Assembly: GCA_028386065.3 (NCBI GenBank)
Contig: JAKUCV010006839.1
Location: 1 to 64,000, forward strand
DNA from: Turnera subulata
Lineage: Eukaryota; Streptophyta; Magnoliopsida; Malpighiales; Passifloraceae
Direction of reading: 5' to 3'
Length of the DNA stretch: 64,000 nucleotides
The notes under the pieces are model-generated. The model did not search any database, was not told where the DNA came from, and worked only from the letters and a program-made list of their open reading frames with translations. Every line of letters starts with the position of its first letter. The stretch's first letter is position 1. The translations under genes and the position numbers were made by a program. Shown piece after piece: positions 1-12,490 of this stretch.

Positions 1-1363
1 TATAAGATTGTTTGGGGTTAGACCTTGCTGGTTTAGTAACGGGCCTTGGGCTACGGGATAAACTCAAGATCATACATTGGCATGCATTTATTTATTTGTG
101 ATGAGTAAGCATCTTATATGATGTGTATATTCGTAGGACGTTGTGGACATAGGAATGTTGAGGCGGGTTGAGGCTTCGGCTTCCGAGGCAATTATTATGA
201 CCCAGGTGAGGACTTATAAACCTTTGTATGCATTACTGCCTACAATGCTCGGTTAATAAACTTGGAACAAGAAGTGGTAATACTTGGTTGGTATTGAATG
301 CTATATGCATATATGCCTGCTGTGCTGATGTTCTTGTTTGCGTTTACATCTTAAGGATGATACCTTGATGCAGTATGTCTGATTATGTGTATTACGTGCT
401 TGTTTGATATGATATGCTAGTTGAGCATGAGTTTGTTGGTTACGAGATATAACATGTGATATGATTGTGGTTCGTGTCGTGACTTGAGGGCTGGAGGCCC
501 GGATTTGAGAATAAGATATTAAATCCACACAACCCTGTATAATCATAACGTATGGCACACATAACACTTTAAACATACCTAAGAATAATATACAATGAAA
601 ATATTCTACTGTGGGGCTGTTGACCGGTTGGTTCGAGCGGGAAGTGATACCCCTCGGGATTTCATGCGGGATAGCATGGTATATGCGGTTTAGCATATGG
701 GTCTGTGATGACCGGTTCTACCTCCCTCTTTCTATCTCCCCCTTTCTACCTCCCTCCTTCTCTCTGTCTATCTCTCTCTCACTGATTGTATTGGGCCTTG
801 CCCTGGTTATATTGGGCTTATGCCCTGGTTGTTTCATGAGACGGGACCGAGCTCGACGCACACAGTAGAGGGCCCTAATAAAATATTTAATCCTAATAAC
901 AATGATAATAATATAAGTAATGATAAATGATGGTTTGAAGTCTGATAATGACTTGTATTGTGTATTGTGACTTGTTTGTGAACTGTGATTGCTATTGCTT
1001 AATGCCGGTGTATTTGTGGTTGATTTGTAGTTATATACTATGGTTTATTTGTTTGCGGTGAGACAGTGGTTGGTCTCACCCCCTCATAGTCTTTACATAG
1101 GTTAGCTGATCGATGATCAGAAGAGCATATCAGCAGGTGGCGGTGCTTTCCTCCTCGGGTCGGATCCATAGGGTTCATTGCATGCATGTTGTTTTCTATT
1201 TTTGTCTTCCGCTGCGTACTTGATTCCATTGTATTATTTATTATTTGATTAGATGTTGATCATGTTGTTGATGATTTTCGTGTCCCGGGAATGATAGGGG
1301 CAATTTAGACTTTTTTTATTTAAATTCTATTTTATATTAATAAATTGGGACACGGGCGTTTCA
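1..1363 (+). repeat. Partial LTR of a Ty3/gypsy retrotransposon (family G1), plus orientation
   Basis: This segment is the inverted counterpart of the right-hand part of the LTRs at 2844-5962 and 7289-10266; for example 600-700 is the reverse complement of 3590-3690. It ends in GGGCGTTTCA at 1363, the same terminus seen at the other LTR ends. The left part lies outside the window. It abuts a copia gag fragment, so it probably belongs to an insertion into that copia element. The short open frames in it are not conserved as proteins and I regard them as non-coding. Confidence 0.75.
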
Positions 1364-2091
1364 GCAACATCAGGATCACTTTCTGAGTCACTCTCATGTG
1401 TCGTCTTGAGAGTTATATCCTTCTTTCTCTTTACCTTTTCTTCAAATTTTGACCCATGAACTATGATATTCCCCATTAGCTCATTGTAGGTAAAGGTGTT
1501 CATGTCTTTGGCTTCCTCATCAGCAGTAACTTTTGACTCCCACTCAGAAGGAAGGGATCGAAGGATTTTTTATACCTTTTCTTTTGTTGTGATGAGAAGG
1601 GATCGGAGGATTTTTGATACCTTTTCTTTTGTTGTGATGATCTTGTTGTGACATGCTAGGTTGTTGCACAGGATAGTAAACCTTGTGTCAAGGTCTTGAA
1701 ACGTTTCTTCTGGTTGCAACTGAAACAGCTCGAATTCGCTCATCATCCGATTCATCTATGATTCTTTGACCTGATTGGTTCCTTCATGCGCAACACATAG
1801 GAGGTTCCAAATTTCGTTTGCTATTTCTCATGACCGTACCCTTTCAAATTTGGCATGGCTGATGCCACAAAGGAGTGCATTCTTAGCTTGGGCATCTAGT
1901 CTTGCATTCTTCATTTCAGTTTCACTCCAGAATTGCATGTCTTTAGCTAGACGTGAATATGTTGAATTCACAACTTGCCACATCTCTAGATCATTTCCTT
2001 CAAGAAAGGTCTTCATGCGAAACTTCCAATAGTCAAAGTTGAGACCATTGAGGAAAGGTACATTGTTGATGTTGTTTCCCTCAAATGCCAT
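1364..2091 (-). pseudogene. Ty1/copia gag fragment (5' part), broken
   Basis: The frame opens with ATG at 2091 and reads a UBN2-type Gag: residues 14-23 include NGLNFDYWKF, the usual N-terminal 'YWK' motif, followed by a W-rich helical region. A stop near 1825 is followed in the same frame by a segment with EFELFQLQPEETFQDL (from 1755), typical of the middle of plant copia Gag. A roughly 48-bp tandem duplication at 1551-1648 repeats codons of the C-terminal part. The frame is cut at 1364 by the gypsy LTR, so nucleocapsid and pol are absent. Gag would form the virus-like particle. A primer site and LTR lie directly upstream (minus strand). Confidence 0.75.
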
Positions 2092-2133
2092 GATCTTGTC
2101 TCCTAGAGGTTAATCCACAGATAGAGATACCTT

Positions 2134-2146
2134 GCTCTGCTACCAA
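2134..2146 (-). promoter_or_regulatory. Primer binding site of the copia fragment
   Basis: On the minus strand TTGGTAGCAGAGC lies 1 bp after the LTR terminus and about 40 bp before the gag ATG. It resembles the plant initiator-tRNA-Met site TGGTATCAGAGC with substitutions, and primes minus-strand cDNA synthesis. Confidence 0.75.
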
Positions 2147-2147
2147 T

Positions 2148-2843
2148 TGTTGGCCCAAAGTGGCTAGGGGGGGTGGGTGAATTAGCCTTTTCTAATTTAA
2201 ACATGATTTGGTGTCTCTAATGCTAAAGTGTGTTTATGTCTGAGATTTGTGGTTAGTGACTCTAAAAGTCAAACAGATTATCACACTAAGAGGAAAGGTT
2301 AGAGAGATTTGGACACAGGGGTTCACCACACAAGACTACCTCCACTACTCAAGTATTGCCCCTTGAGATTTCTAACTCATACTAAGATGGCTTTTTACAG
2401 GTTCAACCAAAAACCCTTAATACAAGTTTTTATTAGGCTAAACTTAAACCCCAAATACTCTCCACAAAGCTCACCCTAGCTTTGCTTATAATCACTCAGA
2501 ATAAAAATATTAAGCTAAATATATCACTCAGCACAATCACTTTGCTTCACACAAAATTTCCTTACAAGGTATGAGCGCATTGAAAAGCTTTTCTCACTCT
2601 TTTGCTTGACTTGAGAATTGCAATGTGCAACTGACTTTTTGCACGAATTCAGAATCTCTGTATAGCAGCTCTGAGTCTTTCCGTGAATCAGTCTTCCTTT
2701 TCATAGAGGCCAGGTAGACGATGTTTTTTCAAATTTGATCCGTTGCATGTCACTTTACAACCAGCTGGTTTGTCTAAAAAGGCGGTAGATTGTCAACGTT
2801 CATCTCATTAGTAGTCGCTTTCATGGTCTTGCCCGAGACACCC
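2148..2843 (-). repeat. Copia LTR, split by a gypsy insertion (last 9 bp at 11184-11192)
   Basis: Read on the minus strand the LTR ends GGCCAACA just before the primer site. Its other end is missing at 2843, where the gypsy element begins. The bases after the nested insertion (11184-11192) end in CAACA, giving the expected TGTTG...CAACA termini once the duplicated CACCC is counted once. Total length would be about 705 bp. The LTR at 29393-30468 shows related sequence near its TGTTGGCC end. Confidence 0.7.
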
Positions 2844-5800
2844 TGAAACACCCATGTCCCAATTTATTAATATAAAATAGAATTTAAATATAAAATGACC
2901 AAATTGCCCTTATCATTTCCGGGACACGAAAATCATCAACTAAACACCCGTATCCCAAAATATCTAATTAAATTATTTAAAGCATATGAAAAGACTAAAT
3001 TGCCCTTTCTACCTGGGATACGACACAAATAAGATAATCATCATTTAATTACGCAATATATCATACAATAAGTAATACAATTCGAGTATGCAGCTGAAGA
3101 CAAATACATAAACAAATATGAATGTAATGCACCCTATGGATCCGACCCGAGGAGGAAAGCACCGCCACCTGCTGATATGCAACACTGCTCAACGAACAGC
3201 TAACCTGTAAAAGTCTGTGAGGGGGTGAGACCAACCACTGTCTCACCGCAAACGAATAAACCATATTATACAAATACAAATCAACCACAATTACACCGGC
3301 ATCAGGCAATAGCAATCACAGTGCACAGACAAGTCAAAGTACACAACACAAGTCATCATCAGACTTCAAACCAACACTTATCATTACTTATATTATTATC
3401 GTTGTTATTAGGTTTAAATATTTTATTAGGGCCCTCTACTGTGTGCGTCGAGCTCGGTCCCATCTCATGAGACAACCAGCCAGGCATAAGCCTAATATAA
3501 TCACGACAAGGCCTAATACAATCACAGAGAGAAAGAAGGAGGTTGAAAGGGGGAGATAGAAAGAGGGAGGTAGAACCGGTCATCACAGACCCATATGCTA
3601 AACCGCATATACCATGCTATCCTGCATGAAATCCCGAGGGGTATCACATCCCGCTCGAACCAACCGGTCAACAGCCCCACGGTAGAATATTTTTATTGTG
3701 CATTATTCTCAGTTATACTTATCGAGTTATGTGTGTGCCATACGTTATGATTGTTCAGCGTTGTGTGGATTTAACATTTTGTTCTCAAGTCCGGCCTTCG
3801 GCCTACAAATCACCACACGAACCACAAAAACATATATCATAATATTTAATCATAACAAAACATATCATGCTCAACTGGCATATCATATCACACAAGCACA
3901 CGATTCACATAATCAGACATACCGCATCAAGATATCATCATTAAGATATAAATGTAAACAAGAACATCAATACAGCATGCATATATGCATATAGCATTCG
4001 ACCAACCAAGTATTACCACTTCTTGTTCCAAGTTTATTAACCGAGCATTGTAGGCAGTAATGCATACAAGGGTTTATAAGTTCTCACCTGGGCCATAATT
4101 ACGTTTATGAACCAACAGTCCGATCATGTCTTGAGTTCAAACCCAGCCACTCTTAAGGTATCACTAGTGCCTAAACATAGAGACATACATCACATAAAGC
4201 ACGGAAAGACATAACATGGTATTTATTGCATGCTAAAGATTTACATATGCATATATACAAGCTGGTGACCACACACGTTTCGATGAATGGGTAAAGTCCA
4301 GTAAAAACTCTTTTATATATGTATATACAATTGAACACCCTTTTCCTTCTTTTATAAACTAAAGCCACCATTATGCTATCCAAGTTGGCCTTTAAAAGCA
4401 GAGCCCCATTCACCAATTTAGGTTCGGCCTTTAAAGTCACACAACAAGTTATATAATGATTCCAGGAATGGCTTTTAAGGAAACTATATTTTAATAAAGC
4501 ATTTGCAAAACCCAGTAACACACTCCATTAAATATGAATCTTTATCCACCTTAACTTCTAGCGATTAATTTTAGACCAGCTCAAAATCCAAATCATAATT
4601 TTCTAGTATGTTAAAATCTCAATTTTTTAGCATATTAAATGTTCCAGAAACGCTACCCTATTCTGTCATTTAGTGCCAAAATGCAATACAACAACTAGTT
4701 TCAATTTAAGTTTCCAGCAACACATATGCCCAGAAACTCCCAACTAGATAATTGGCTCAATAAATCAATACCCGCAGAACTTACATATGAAATCATAGGT
4801 GTTTTATGGTTACTGGAACCTTAATGGGAAAATTAAATCATAGCCCGGTACAAGACCAGACCCAAGGCCTTGAATTCCAACAAAAGCCACTAAACTACAA
4901 GACCCAAATTCAACTTCATACTACCCAAGACAAACAATAACCGAGCAACAAACATAAATCAGATTTACCCAAACACTCTGCTCAAGCACAATTTAATTTG
5001 AAACAGGGTCATTGGAGTGCTTACCAGGATCGGTAACCCCAAGACCCGAACTAGAAACCCAGAGTACTACCTCGTCGTTATCCACCATCCACAAGAAACC
5101 CCAACACGAGACCAACTGACAGAATCTGTGTCATTGGCATCCACCAATAACTCATCCACCGTCGCCGTATCGATGAACCCAAACCCAGAATTGAACAAAA
5201 CTCGATTAGAATGAAGCCCAAGTATTAACAAGAACAAGAGAGAGGATCCCGCGATGGAAGAAGAAGAGGAAGCGGGACTCACCCTTGCAACGGCGATGAA
5301 GAGCAGCCTTGTCAACGCCTGTCGCCGATGTATTCACTCCATCGTCCCCCGAAGCCACGGCTCAAGTCCAACATCCAGTAAAAGCAAAAGAAGGAATGAG
5401 GGCATAAAGAGACAACACACGTGTGATGAAATGAGGGAAACTCGTAAGGTAAGTTAGGAGTAATTTTTTTCTTTTCTTGTTTTCTTTTTGGTGTGGCTGC
5501 GGGAGAAGTCGAGAAAAGAAAAAGGGAAGTGGGAAGAAAGTATGGGTTTATACCCTTGTAGAAACCCTATGTTTGTATGGTGTCTAAGCAACGCCTTTTT
5601 TTTGTGTTTTTTTTTAATTGTCAAAAAGACACTTCATCACTCACCCAAGCCTGGTCAAAAATCAATACTCTTTCGTGTTTAGTGTTCTGGCAGGTCCCAA
5701 ACTATTTGATTTTGGATGATACTACATCAAACAATATGTTTTATAGCTTACAACATTTTTCTTTTAGAAACAATTTAAATAAAGAATTATTCATAAAAAG

Positions 5801-5962
5801 AAATTTCATTGCCATGACGTCTATAAATTTAGAGAAGATAAATTCCCTTGACCAAAATTCCAATAAATTTTCTTAAGGGTCAAGGTGGAAAAAATAATAA
5901 TAATGATAAATAAATAATTTTATTTTGCATAAATAGAATAGTTGAAAATTCAGGGCGTTACA
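2844..5962 (-). repeat. 3' LTR of G1
   Basis: On the minus strand it begins TGTAACGCCC at 5962 and ends GGGTGTTTCA at 2844 (3119 bp). The GC-richer stretch around 5017-5457 corresponds to the low-complexity leader often seen in Tekay-type LTRs. Frames in it (4171-4521, 5254-5457) recur in the other LTR only because the LTRs are copies of one sequence. Confidence 0.85.
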
Positions 5963-7288
5963 GTTCTACCCCACTTAACAAAATTTCGTCCACGAAATTT
6001 ACATAACAAGTCAAGTAACCAAGTGCTTAACTGACATAAACAAGAATAATCCGGTATCATAGTACCGTTGGCCGAAACTACCAAGTAGAACCATCATGTC
6101 CATCATTATCATTTCCAAGCAAGAACTCCGTTATACCAAGTCAATCACCGACTTTATTCAAACATGATCAAAAGAGCTTATGATCAAAGCACTAACCCAA
6201 GAGTCTGATCCAATCATCATCACCATTGATGATACTAGAATCCAAAAACTATTTCATTTATCATCACTCAACCAAAAAATATCCACACTTTTAGTCCATT
6301 AAGCATGTCTCAAGTAACAAAACCCAAAATTGTTACTAAGCAACTAGATCAACCTTCCATTGTGAATACCTCACGACCAAAACTCCAATCATAACCGAAA
6401 CATCATAATTATAATTCCTCAAGACCCAAATACACTTTCATAACTCATACTCATAACCTATTCCTCAAGTCATACTTAGCACAAACTCCAAAGTTTCTTT
6501 GATAAAGAACTTAAAACATCAACTTATCTCTCGTCACATTGTTAACAACTAACAATTGAATCACAATTCCCGAGATCATCTCAAAAAACAAACCTCAATA
6601 TGGATTTACTATCAACATTCCCATCCAACCCATGGACTATAACCTCAACCAAGATTCAAGATCAAAACCTTTTTTTTTCACAATCACCATTAATATCCCA
6701 AATCTCAACAAAGGTAAGTACCTCAAGTATCACAAAAAGATTTTTCCCCCAAATATACCATTAGATCAACCTCAAATTAGTTCAAGAAATCATCTCAAAC
6801 TCCTCACAAGATTTCAAACATAAAATAATTCACAAGCAAATTCGAGTCCTTAAGTACAGGTAATCAGACCACAAATAACATGATCAAAAATCATATCCAC
6901 AAGTATCACATCACATCATCACTTGATAGAAGTAACATACCAAAACAAATCGATGGTTCATACTTGTAATGGCCAGTTCCACAAAGACAAGAAACATAAG
7001 CATAAAGTCAAGAGTCTACAACGACTCTAATAAAACAGTGGATATCCTACAACAAATAAACTCTGCTACAGCCTAAGCTGTAAAGGCAAACATGTCATTC
7101 AACAACAATACCGGGTCGCTCCGACCCTCAGCAGGTGCGTGTCCTCCACCGGATCCATAGTACGACTCACTATATGAAAGCATATGACCATGCAACAACC
7201 GACTAAGAAAAAGAGCAGACATATGCACATAAGATCACAAAATATATCAACACAATCCCAAAGATCTACAGCCTGCTCCGCTACCAAC
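5963..7288 (-). other. G1 interior: polypurine tract, AT-rich non-coding sequence, primer site
   Basis: 5963-5979 on the minus strand is the polypurine tract (GTTAAGTGGGGTAGAAC), which primes plus-strand DNA synthesis. 5980-7270 is AT-rich and holds no recognisable Gag, protease, RT or integrase motif in any frame. The purine tract and primer site are in the expected places, so this is a deletion derivative rather than two solo LTRs. Confidence 0.75.
7275..7287 (-). promoter_or_regulatory. Primer binding site of G1
   Basis: TTGGTAGCGGAGC on the minus strand, one base after the 5' LTR terminus. The same 13 bases occur in the interior of the Cassandra copies (for example 10705-10717), so the two elements appear to use the same tRNA primer. 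Confidence 0.75.
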
Positions 7289-10266
7289 TGAAACACCCAT
7301 GTCCCAATTTATTAATATAAAAAAGAATTTAAATATAAAATGACCAAATTGCCCTTATCAATCCCGGGACACGAAAATCATCAACTAAACACCCGTATCC
7401 CAAAATATCTAATTAAATTATTTAAAGCATGTGAAAAGACTAAGACACAAATAAGATAATCATCATTTAATTACGCAATATATCATACAATAAGTAATAC
7501 AATTCGAGTATGCAGCGGAAGACAAATACATAAACAAATATGAATATAATGCACCCTATGGATCCGACCCGAGGAGGAAAGCACTGCCACCTGCTGATAT
7601 GCACCACTGCTCAACGAACAGCTAACCTGCAAAAGTCTGTGAGGGGGTGAGACCAACCACTGTCTCACCGCAAACGAATAAACCATATTATACAAATACA
7701 AATCAACCACAATTACACCGGCATCAGGCAATAGCAATCACAGTGCACAGACAAGTCACAGTACACAACACAAGTCATCATCAGACTTCAAACCAACACT
7801 TATCATTACTTATATTATTATCGTTGTTATTAGGTTTAAACATTTTATTAGGGCCCTCTACTGTGTGCGTCGAGCTCGGTCCCGTCTCATGAGACAACCA
7901 GGCATAAGCCTAATATAATCACGGCAAGGACCAATACAATCACAGAGAGAAAGAGGAAGGTTGAAAGGGGGAGATAGAAAGAGGGAGGTAGAACCGGTCA
8001 TCACAGACCCATATGCTAAACCGCATATACCATGCTATCCCGCATGAAATCCCGAGGGGTATCACTTCCCGCTCGAACCAACCGGTCAACAGCCCCACAG
8101 TAGAATATTTTTATTGTGCATTATTCTCAGTTATACTTAACGAGTTATGTGTGTGCCATATATTATGATTGTTCAGGGTTGTGTGGATTTAACATTTTGT
8201 TCTCAAGTCCGGCCTTCGGCCTACAAATCACCACACGAACCACAAAAACATATATCATAATATTTAATCATAACAAAACATATCATGCTCAACTGGCATA
8301 TCAAATCACACAAGCACACGATTCACATAATCAGACATACCGCATCAAGATATCATCATTAAGATATAAATGTAAACAAGAACATCAATACAGCATGCAT
8401 ATATGCATATAGCATTCGACCAACCAAGTATTACCACTTCTTGTTCCAAGTTTATTAACCGAGCAATGTAGGCAGTAATGCATACAAGGGTTTATAAGTT
8501 CTCACCTGGGCCATAATTACGTTTATGAACCAACAGTCTGATCATGTCTTGAGTTCAAATACAGCCACTCTTAAGGTATCACTAGTTCCTAAACATAGAG
8601 ACATACATCACATAAAGCACGGAAAGACATAACATGGTATTTATTGCATGCTAAAGATTTACATATGCATATATACAAGCTGGTGACCACACACGTTTCG
8701 ATGAATGGGTAAAGTCCAGTAAAAACTCTTTTATATATGTATATACAATTGAACACCCTTTTCCTTCTTTTGTAAACTAAAGCCACCATTATGCTATCCA
8801 AGTTGGCCTTTAAAAGCAAAGCCCCATTCACCAATTTAGGTTCGGCCATTAAAGTCACACAGCAAGTTATATAACGATTCCAAGAATGGCTTTTAAGGAA
8901 ACTATATTTTAATAAAGCATTTGCAAAACCCAGTAACACACTCCATTAAATATGAATCGTTATCCACCTTAACTTCTAGCTATTAATTTTAGACCAACTC
9001 AAAAGCCAAATCATAATTTTCTAGTATGTTAAATTCTCAATTTTTTTAGTATATTAAATGTTCCAGAAACGTTAACCTATTCTGTCATTTGGTGCCAAAA
9101 TGCAATACAACAACTAGTTTCAATTTAAGTTTCCAGCAACACATATGCCCATAAACTCCCAACTAGATAATTGGCTCAATAAATCAATACCCGCAGAACT
9201 TACATATGAAATCATAGGTGTTTTATGGTTACTGGAACCTTAATGGGAAAATTAAATCATAGCCCGGTACAAGACCAGACCCAAGGCCTTGAATTCCAAC
9301 AAAAGCCACTAAAGTGCAAGACCCAAATTCAACTTCATACTACCCAAGACAAACAATAACCGAGCAACAAACATAAATCAGAGTTACCCAAACTCTCTGC
9401 TCAAGCACAATTTAATTTGAAATAGGGTCATTGGAGTGCTTACCAGGATCGGTAACCCCAAGACCCGAACTAGAAACCCAGAGTACTACCTCGCCGTTGT
9501 CCACCATCCACAAGAAACCCCAACACGAGACCAACTGACAGAATCTGTGTCATTGGCATCCATCAATAACACATCCACCGTCGCCGTATCGATGAACCCA
9601 AACCCAGAATTGAACAAAACTCGATTAGAATGAAGCCCAAGTATTAACAAGAACAAGAGAGAGGATCCCGCGATGGAAGAAGAAGAGGAAGTTGGACTCA
9701 CCCTTGCAACGGCGACGAAGAGCAGCCTTGTCAACGCCCGTCACCGATGTATTCACTCCATCGTCCCCCGAAGCCACGGCTCGAGTCCAACATCCAGTAA
9801 AAGCAAAAGAAGGAATGAGGGCATAAAGAGACAACACAGGTGTGATGAAATGAGGGAAACTCGGAAGGTAAGTTAGGAGTAATTTTTTTTCTTTTCTTGT
9901 TTTCTTTTTGGTGTGGCTGCGGGAGAAGTCGAGAAAAGAAAAAGGAAAGTGGGAAAAAAGTAATGGGTTTATACCCTAGTAGAAACCTTATGTTTGTATG
10001 GTGTCTAAGCAATGCCTTTTTTTTGTTTTTTTTTAATTGTCAAAAAAACACTTCATCACTCACCCAAGCCTGGTCAAAAATCAATACTCTTTCGTGTTTA
10101 GTGTTCTAGCAGGTCCCAAACTATTTGATTTTGGATGATACTACATCAAACAATATGTTTTATAGCTTACAACATTTTTCTTTTAGAAACAAATTAAATA
10201 AAGAATTATTCATAAAAGGAAATTTCATTGCCATGACGTCTATAAATTTAGAGAAGATAAATTCCC
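7289..10266 (-). repeat. 5' LTR of G1, lacking its first ~115 bp
   Basis: It is collinear with the LTR at 2844-5962 until AAATTCCC (10266), which corresponds to 5847 in the other copy. The missing 5848-5962 equivalent is replaced by a Cassandra element. A small deletion near 7443 also removes bases present in the other copy around 2998-3020. Confidence 0.85.
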
Positions 10267-10517
10267 TGTGACACCCCGGGGTCTATGAGGGCGGAAAGTG
10301 TATGCCGGTGCCGGGATGAGCATGGACAAGGAGCTGCTTCTGGCAGGCTTCTAGACGAAGGGGCACGGGAATGAACCGATCCACACCGGAGTAGGAGAGA
10401 TCCTGAGACTGTGTAGGGATGGGCTGCACAGTTAGGGCGATTTCGAGGTTGTACAGGCATGGGACTGTTCAATTGAGAGTAGCTTAAACTGTTTGAAGGG
10501 TACTAACTATATCAGCA

Positions 10518-10637
10518 AGGTGCACCTACCTTTTCGGTGCTCATTCCAGAAGAACTCCAAAGTTAAACGTGCTTGACTTGGAGCAATTCTAGGATGGGTG
10601 ACCTCCTGGGAAGTTTTCCCCGGAAACGTGCGAGTGA
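10518..10637 (+). other. 5S rRNA-like segment in Cassandra LTR
   Basis: The stretch contains the 5S internal control region almost unchanged: AGTTAAACGTGCTTG (A box) and AGGATGGGTGACCTCCTGGG (C box; plant 5S has the same bases). The 5' third is diverged from 5S. In 5S genes these boxes recruit TFIIIA and Pol III. Here it is part of a retrotransposon LTR, so it is not an rRNA gene. Confidence 0.85.
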
Positions 10638-11028
10638 GGAGAAAGCATGTTGGAAAGGTCCTGTGTTGGTCTGTAGTAGCAGTCGACAAGCCGGGACGTT
10701 ACAGTTGGTAGCGGAGCTCCAAGACTCGTCTAGTACGGTGCAGGGTTCGGGGACGAACCTAGCAGAAGCTGGTGGGCCTGTGACACCCCGGTGTCTATGA
10801 GGGCGGGAAGTGTACGCCGGTGCCGGGATGAGCATGGACAAGGAGCGACTTCTGGCAGGCTTCTAGACGGAGGGGCATGGGAATGAACCGATCCACACTG
10901 GAATAGGAGAGATCCTGAGATTGTGTAGGGATGGGGCTGCACAGTTAGGGCGATTTCGAGGTTGTACAGGTATGGGACTGTACAATTGAGAGTAGCTTAA
11001 ACGGTTTGATGGATACTAACTATATCAG

Positions 11029-11142
11029 CAAGGTGCACCTACCTTTTCGGTGCTCATTCCAGAAGAACTCCAAAGTTAAACGTGCTTGAATTGGAGCAAT
11101 TCTAGGATGGGTGACCTCCTGGGAAGTTTTCCCCGGAAACGT
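11029..11142 (+). other. 5S rRNA-like segment in the second Cassandra LTR
   Basis: Same A-box and C-box sequences as the copy at 10518-10637, ending early because of a deletion after CCCCGGAAACGTG. Confidence 0.8.
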
Positions 11143-11192
11143 GGTCTGTAGTGGCAGTCGACAAGCCGGGACGTTACACACCCCATTCAACA

Positions 11193-12155
11193 GCGTGGTC
11201 ATGTTTTAATATAGTCCTAGGTTGGACCCAAGATTTGAATCCTTTTGACTTTTTATCCATTTAAGGTACCTTTTATCATCAGTTCAGAGTCCAGACATGT
11301 AGAGTCCTAGGTTGTTTGACTAATAAACATAGGGATCAAACAATCAAAAGTGGCATGGAGGCTTTTTTATGAAAGCAACCTCATATGTCCACTAAGACAT
11401 TTTTCAACCCACTTACTCCATCTTCCAGGGGGTTGATCACGGGTTCAAACATCTTATGGATAAGTTGAAAGACCATATTGGACACAAAGGATAGTACTCA
11501 TAAGTTTGTCATAATCAAAACATAGTTGAAGAGATTAATTGTTAAACTAATCAACATTCATTAGTGCATATAATAGTGTGACAACTTTAAGTTAATCAGT
11601 TAATCATCATCAGATTTACAAAAATGAGGGTTTTCTTTAGTTGGGTGTCAATTTATTTTTAAAATAAAGTTGAGGTAGATAAAATGTATTTAATTCGATC
11701 GAGACAAATCTATAAAAAACTAATGTGAGGTGGCCAAAATTAAAGAAACCCATATTTACACCCTCTCAATTAATAATTAATATTCGCACTCTAACTTTTG
11801 GTTGCTTGGCTCTCAAATGATAAAATTAACCTTGCTTTTAAAGTCTGATCTTTTAAAAAAAATTGTTATGTTATAATTGTGGGTCTTAATATAGATTTTA
11901 GGAACACTTAAATATGCTATTTTTTCCCTTAACTTACGCAATTTTTTCCTTCTATCTTGGCCATTTGACATATTTTTCCTTTAATTAATAATTACAGAAA
12001 TTAGAGAATATATTATTTTTTTGACTCTTGAACTAAATTTTTTACAATTTAACAATAATGATAAAAATAGTAATTCTTTACATGCACGAGTGCTCCAACC
12101 TACATAAAGAAGATATTCATATGGCCCCAAGTAAAAAAGAAAATTATAAATATAT
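11193..12155. other. AT-rich intergenic DNA, nothing recognised
   Basis: No frame of useful length, no repeat unit and no known motif found by eye. This is the flank of the nested copia/gypsy/Cassandra block on the left and of the copia element beginning at 12156 on the right. Its last five bases (TATAT) are that element's target duplication. Confidence 0.5.
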
Positions 12156-12341
12156 TGTTATGAATAACTAGTTTAATGGAAGATTTTGGTGAAGAAGGTG
12201 AGAAAGATGAGAAGAAAAGAGAGAGCAGAAATGGGAGAACCGAGCTCTCAACCCAGTATTTTTATTCATGTATTCTCTATATATACAGAACATGGTTGGT
12301 GTAATAGTGACATCCACTATTACAATACACGTTTTATAACA
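12156..12341 (-). repeat. 3' LTR of the non-autonomous copia
   Basis: Minus strand TGTTATAAAACG...TTCATAACA. A TATATATAG-type TATA box lies at 12277-12286. It differs from 18606-18791 at two positions in the purine-rich stretch near 12222-12228. Confidence 0.9.
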
Positions 12342-12490
12342 CTCCCCCTTGGATGTCACTGTATATTGGGTAGAATACGCTAAATGGGGAACTGCCTCAT
12401 TAAAAACCTTACCAAGAAAAACCCAGTGGGATAAAAACTTGGTGAAGGAAAAAAGAGTGCAGTGCGTATTCTACTCCCCCTTATTTTGGC
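12342..12490 (-). other. 3' untranslated region and polypurine tract shared with the autonomous copia
   Basis: 12342-12352 is the purine tract CCAAGGGGGAG (minus strand). The next ~130 bp match 27300-27445 of the autonomous element closely, including AAAAGAGTGCAGTGCG and the run ending in GGGGGAGTAGAATACGCAC. Such regions hold signals for plus-strand priming and probably RNA processing, consistent with a parasite using the partner's machinery. Confidence 0.8.

Larger units (their letters stand above)
2844..10266 (-). mobile_element. Non-autonomous Ty3/gypsy element G1 (large LTRs, short non-coding interior)
   Basis: Two direct repeats of about 3 kb (2844-5962 and 7289-10266), alike in sequence over almost their whole length, flank a 1326-bp interior. 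On the minus strand the order is truncated 5' LTR, primer site, interior, polypurine tract, 3' LTR. The sequence next to the 3' LTR (AAATTTCGTGGACGAAATTT, then a purine tract) is the typical end of Tekay/Del-type chromovirus interiors. No gag or pol remains, so any movement would have needed proteins in trans. CACCC precedes it (2839-2843) and also follows the attached Cassandra (11179-11183), which marks the original target site. Confidence 0.8.
10267..11178 (+). mobile_element. Cassandra TRIM retrotransposon (LTR-interior-LTR)
   Basis: The LTRs are 10267-10703 (437 bp) and 10779-11178 (400 bp, about 36 bp deleted near 11143). They begin TGTGACACCCCGG and end GACGTTACA. The 75-bp interior (10704-10778) contains only primer site TTGGTAGCGGAGC and a purine-rich stretch before the second LTR. 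Cassandra is a non-coding TRIM known to carry 5S rRNA-like sequence in each LTR, and both LTRs here do. The 5-bp flanks (TTCCC / CACCC) do not match, which points to a later rearrangement at the right edge. Confidence 0.9.

Noticed and set aside
4171..8939. Two almost identical 116-codon frames (4171-4521 and 8589-8939, minus)
   Set aside because: They sit at the same place in two copies of the gypsy LTR, so the match reflects the LTR duplication. No domain, and the same region in LTR 1-1363 is not preserved as a frame.
10518..10637. 5S rRNA gene
   Set aside because: Only the internal control region is well matched; the 5' third is diverged and the segment is inside Cassandra LTRs.
10573..10800. 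75-codon frame and its equivalents in other Cassandra copies (49791, 31510, 32079)
   Set aside because: Recurs only because Cassandra copies are alike; it runs through the 5S-like part and interior, and Cassandra is known to be non-coding.
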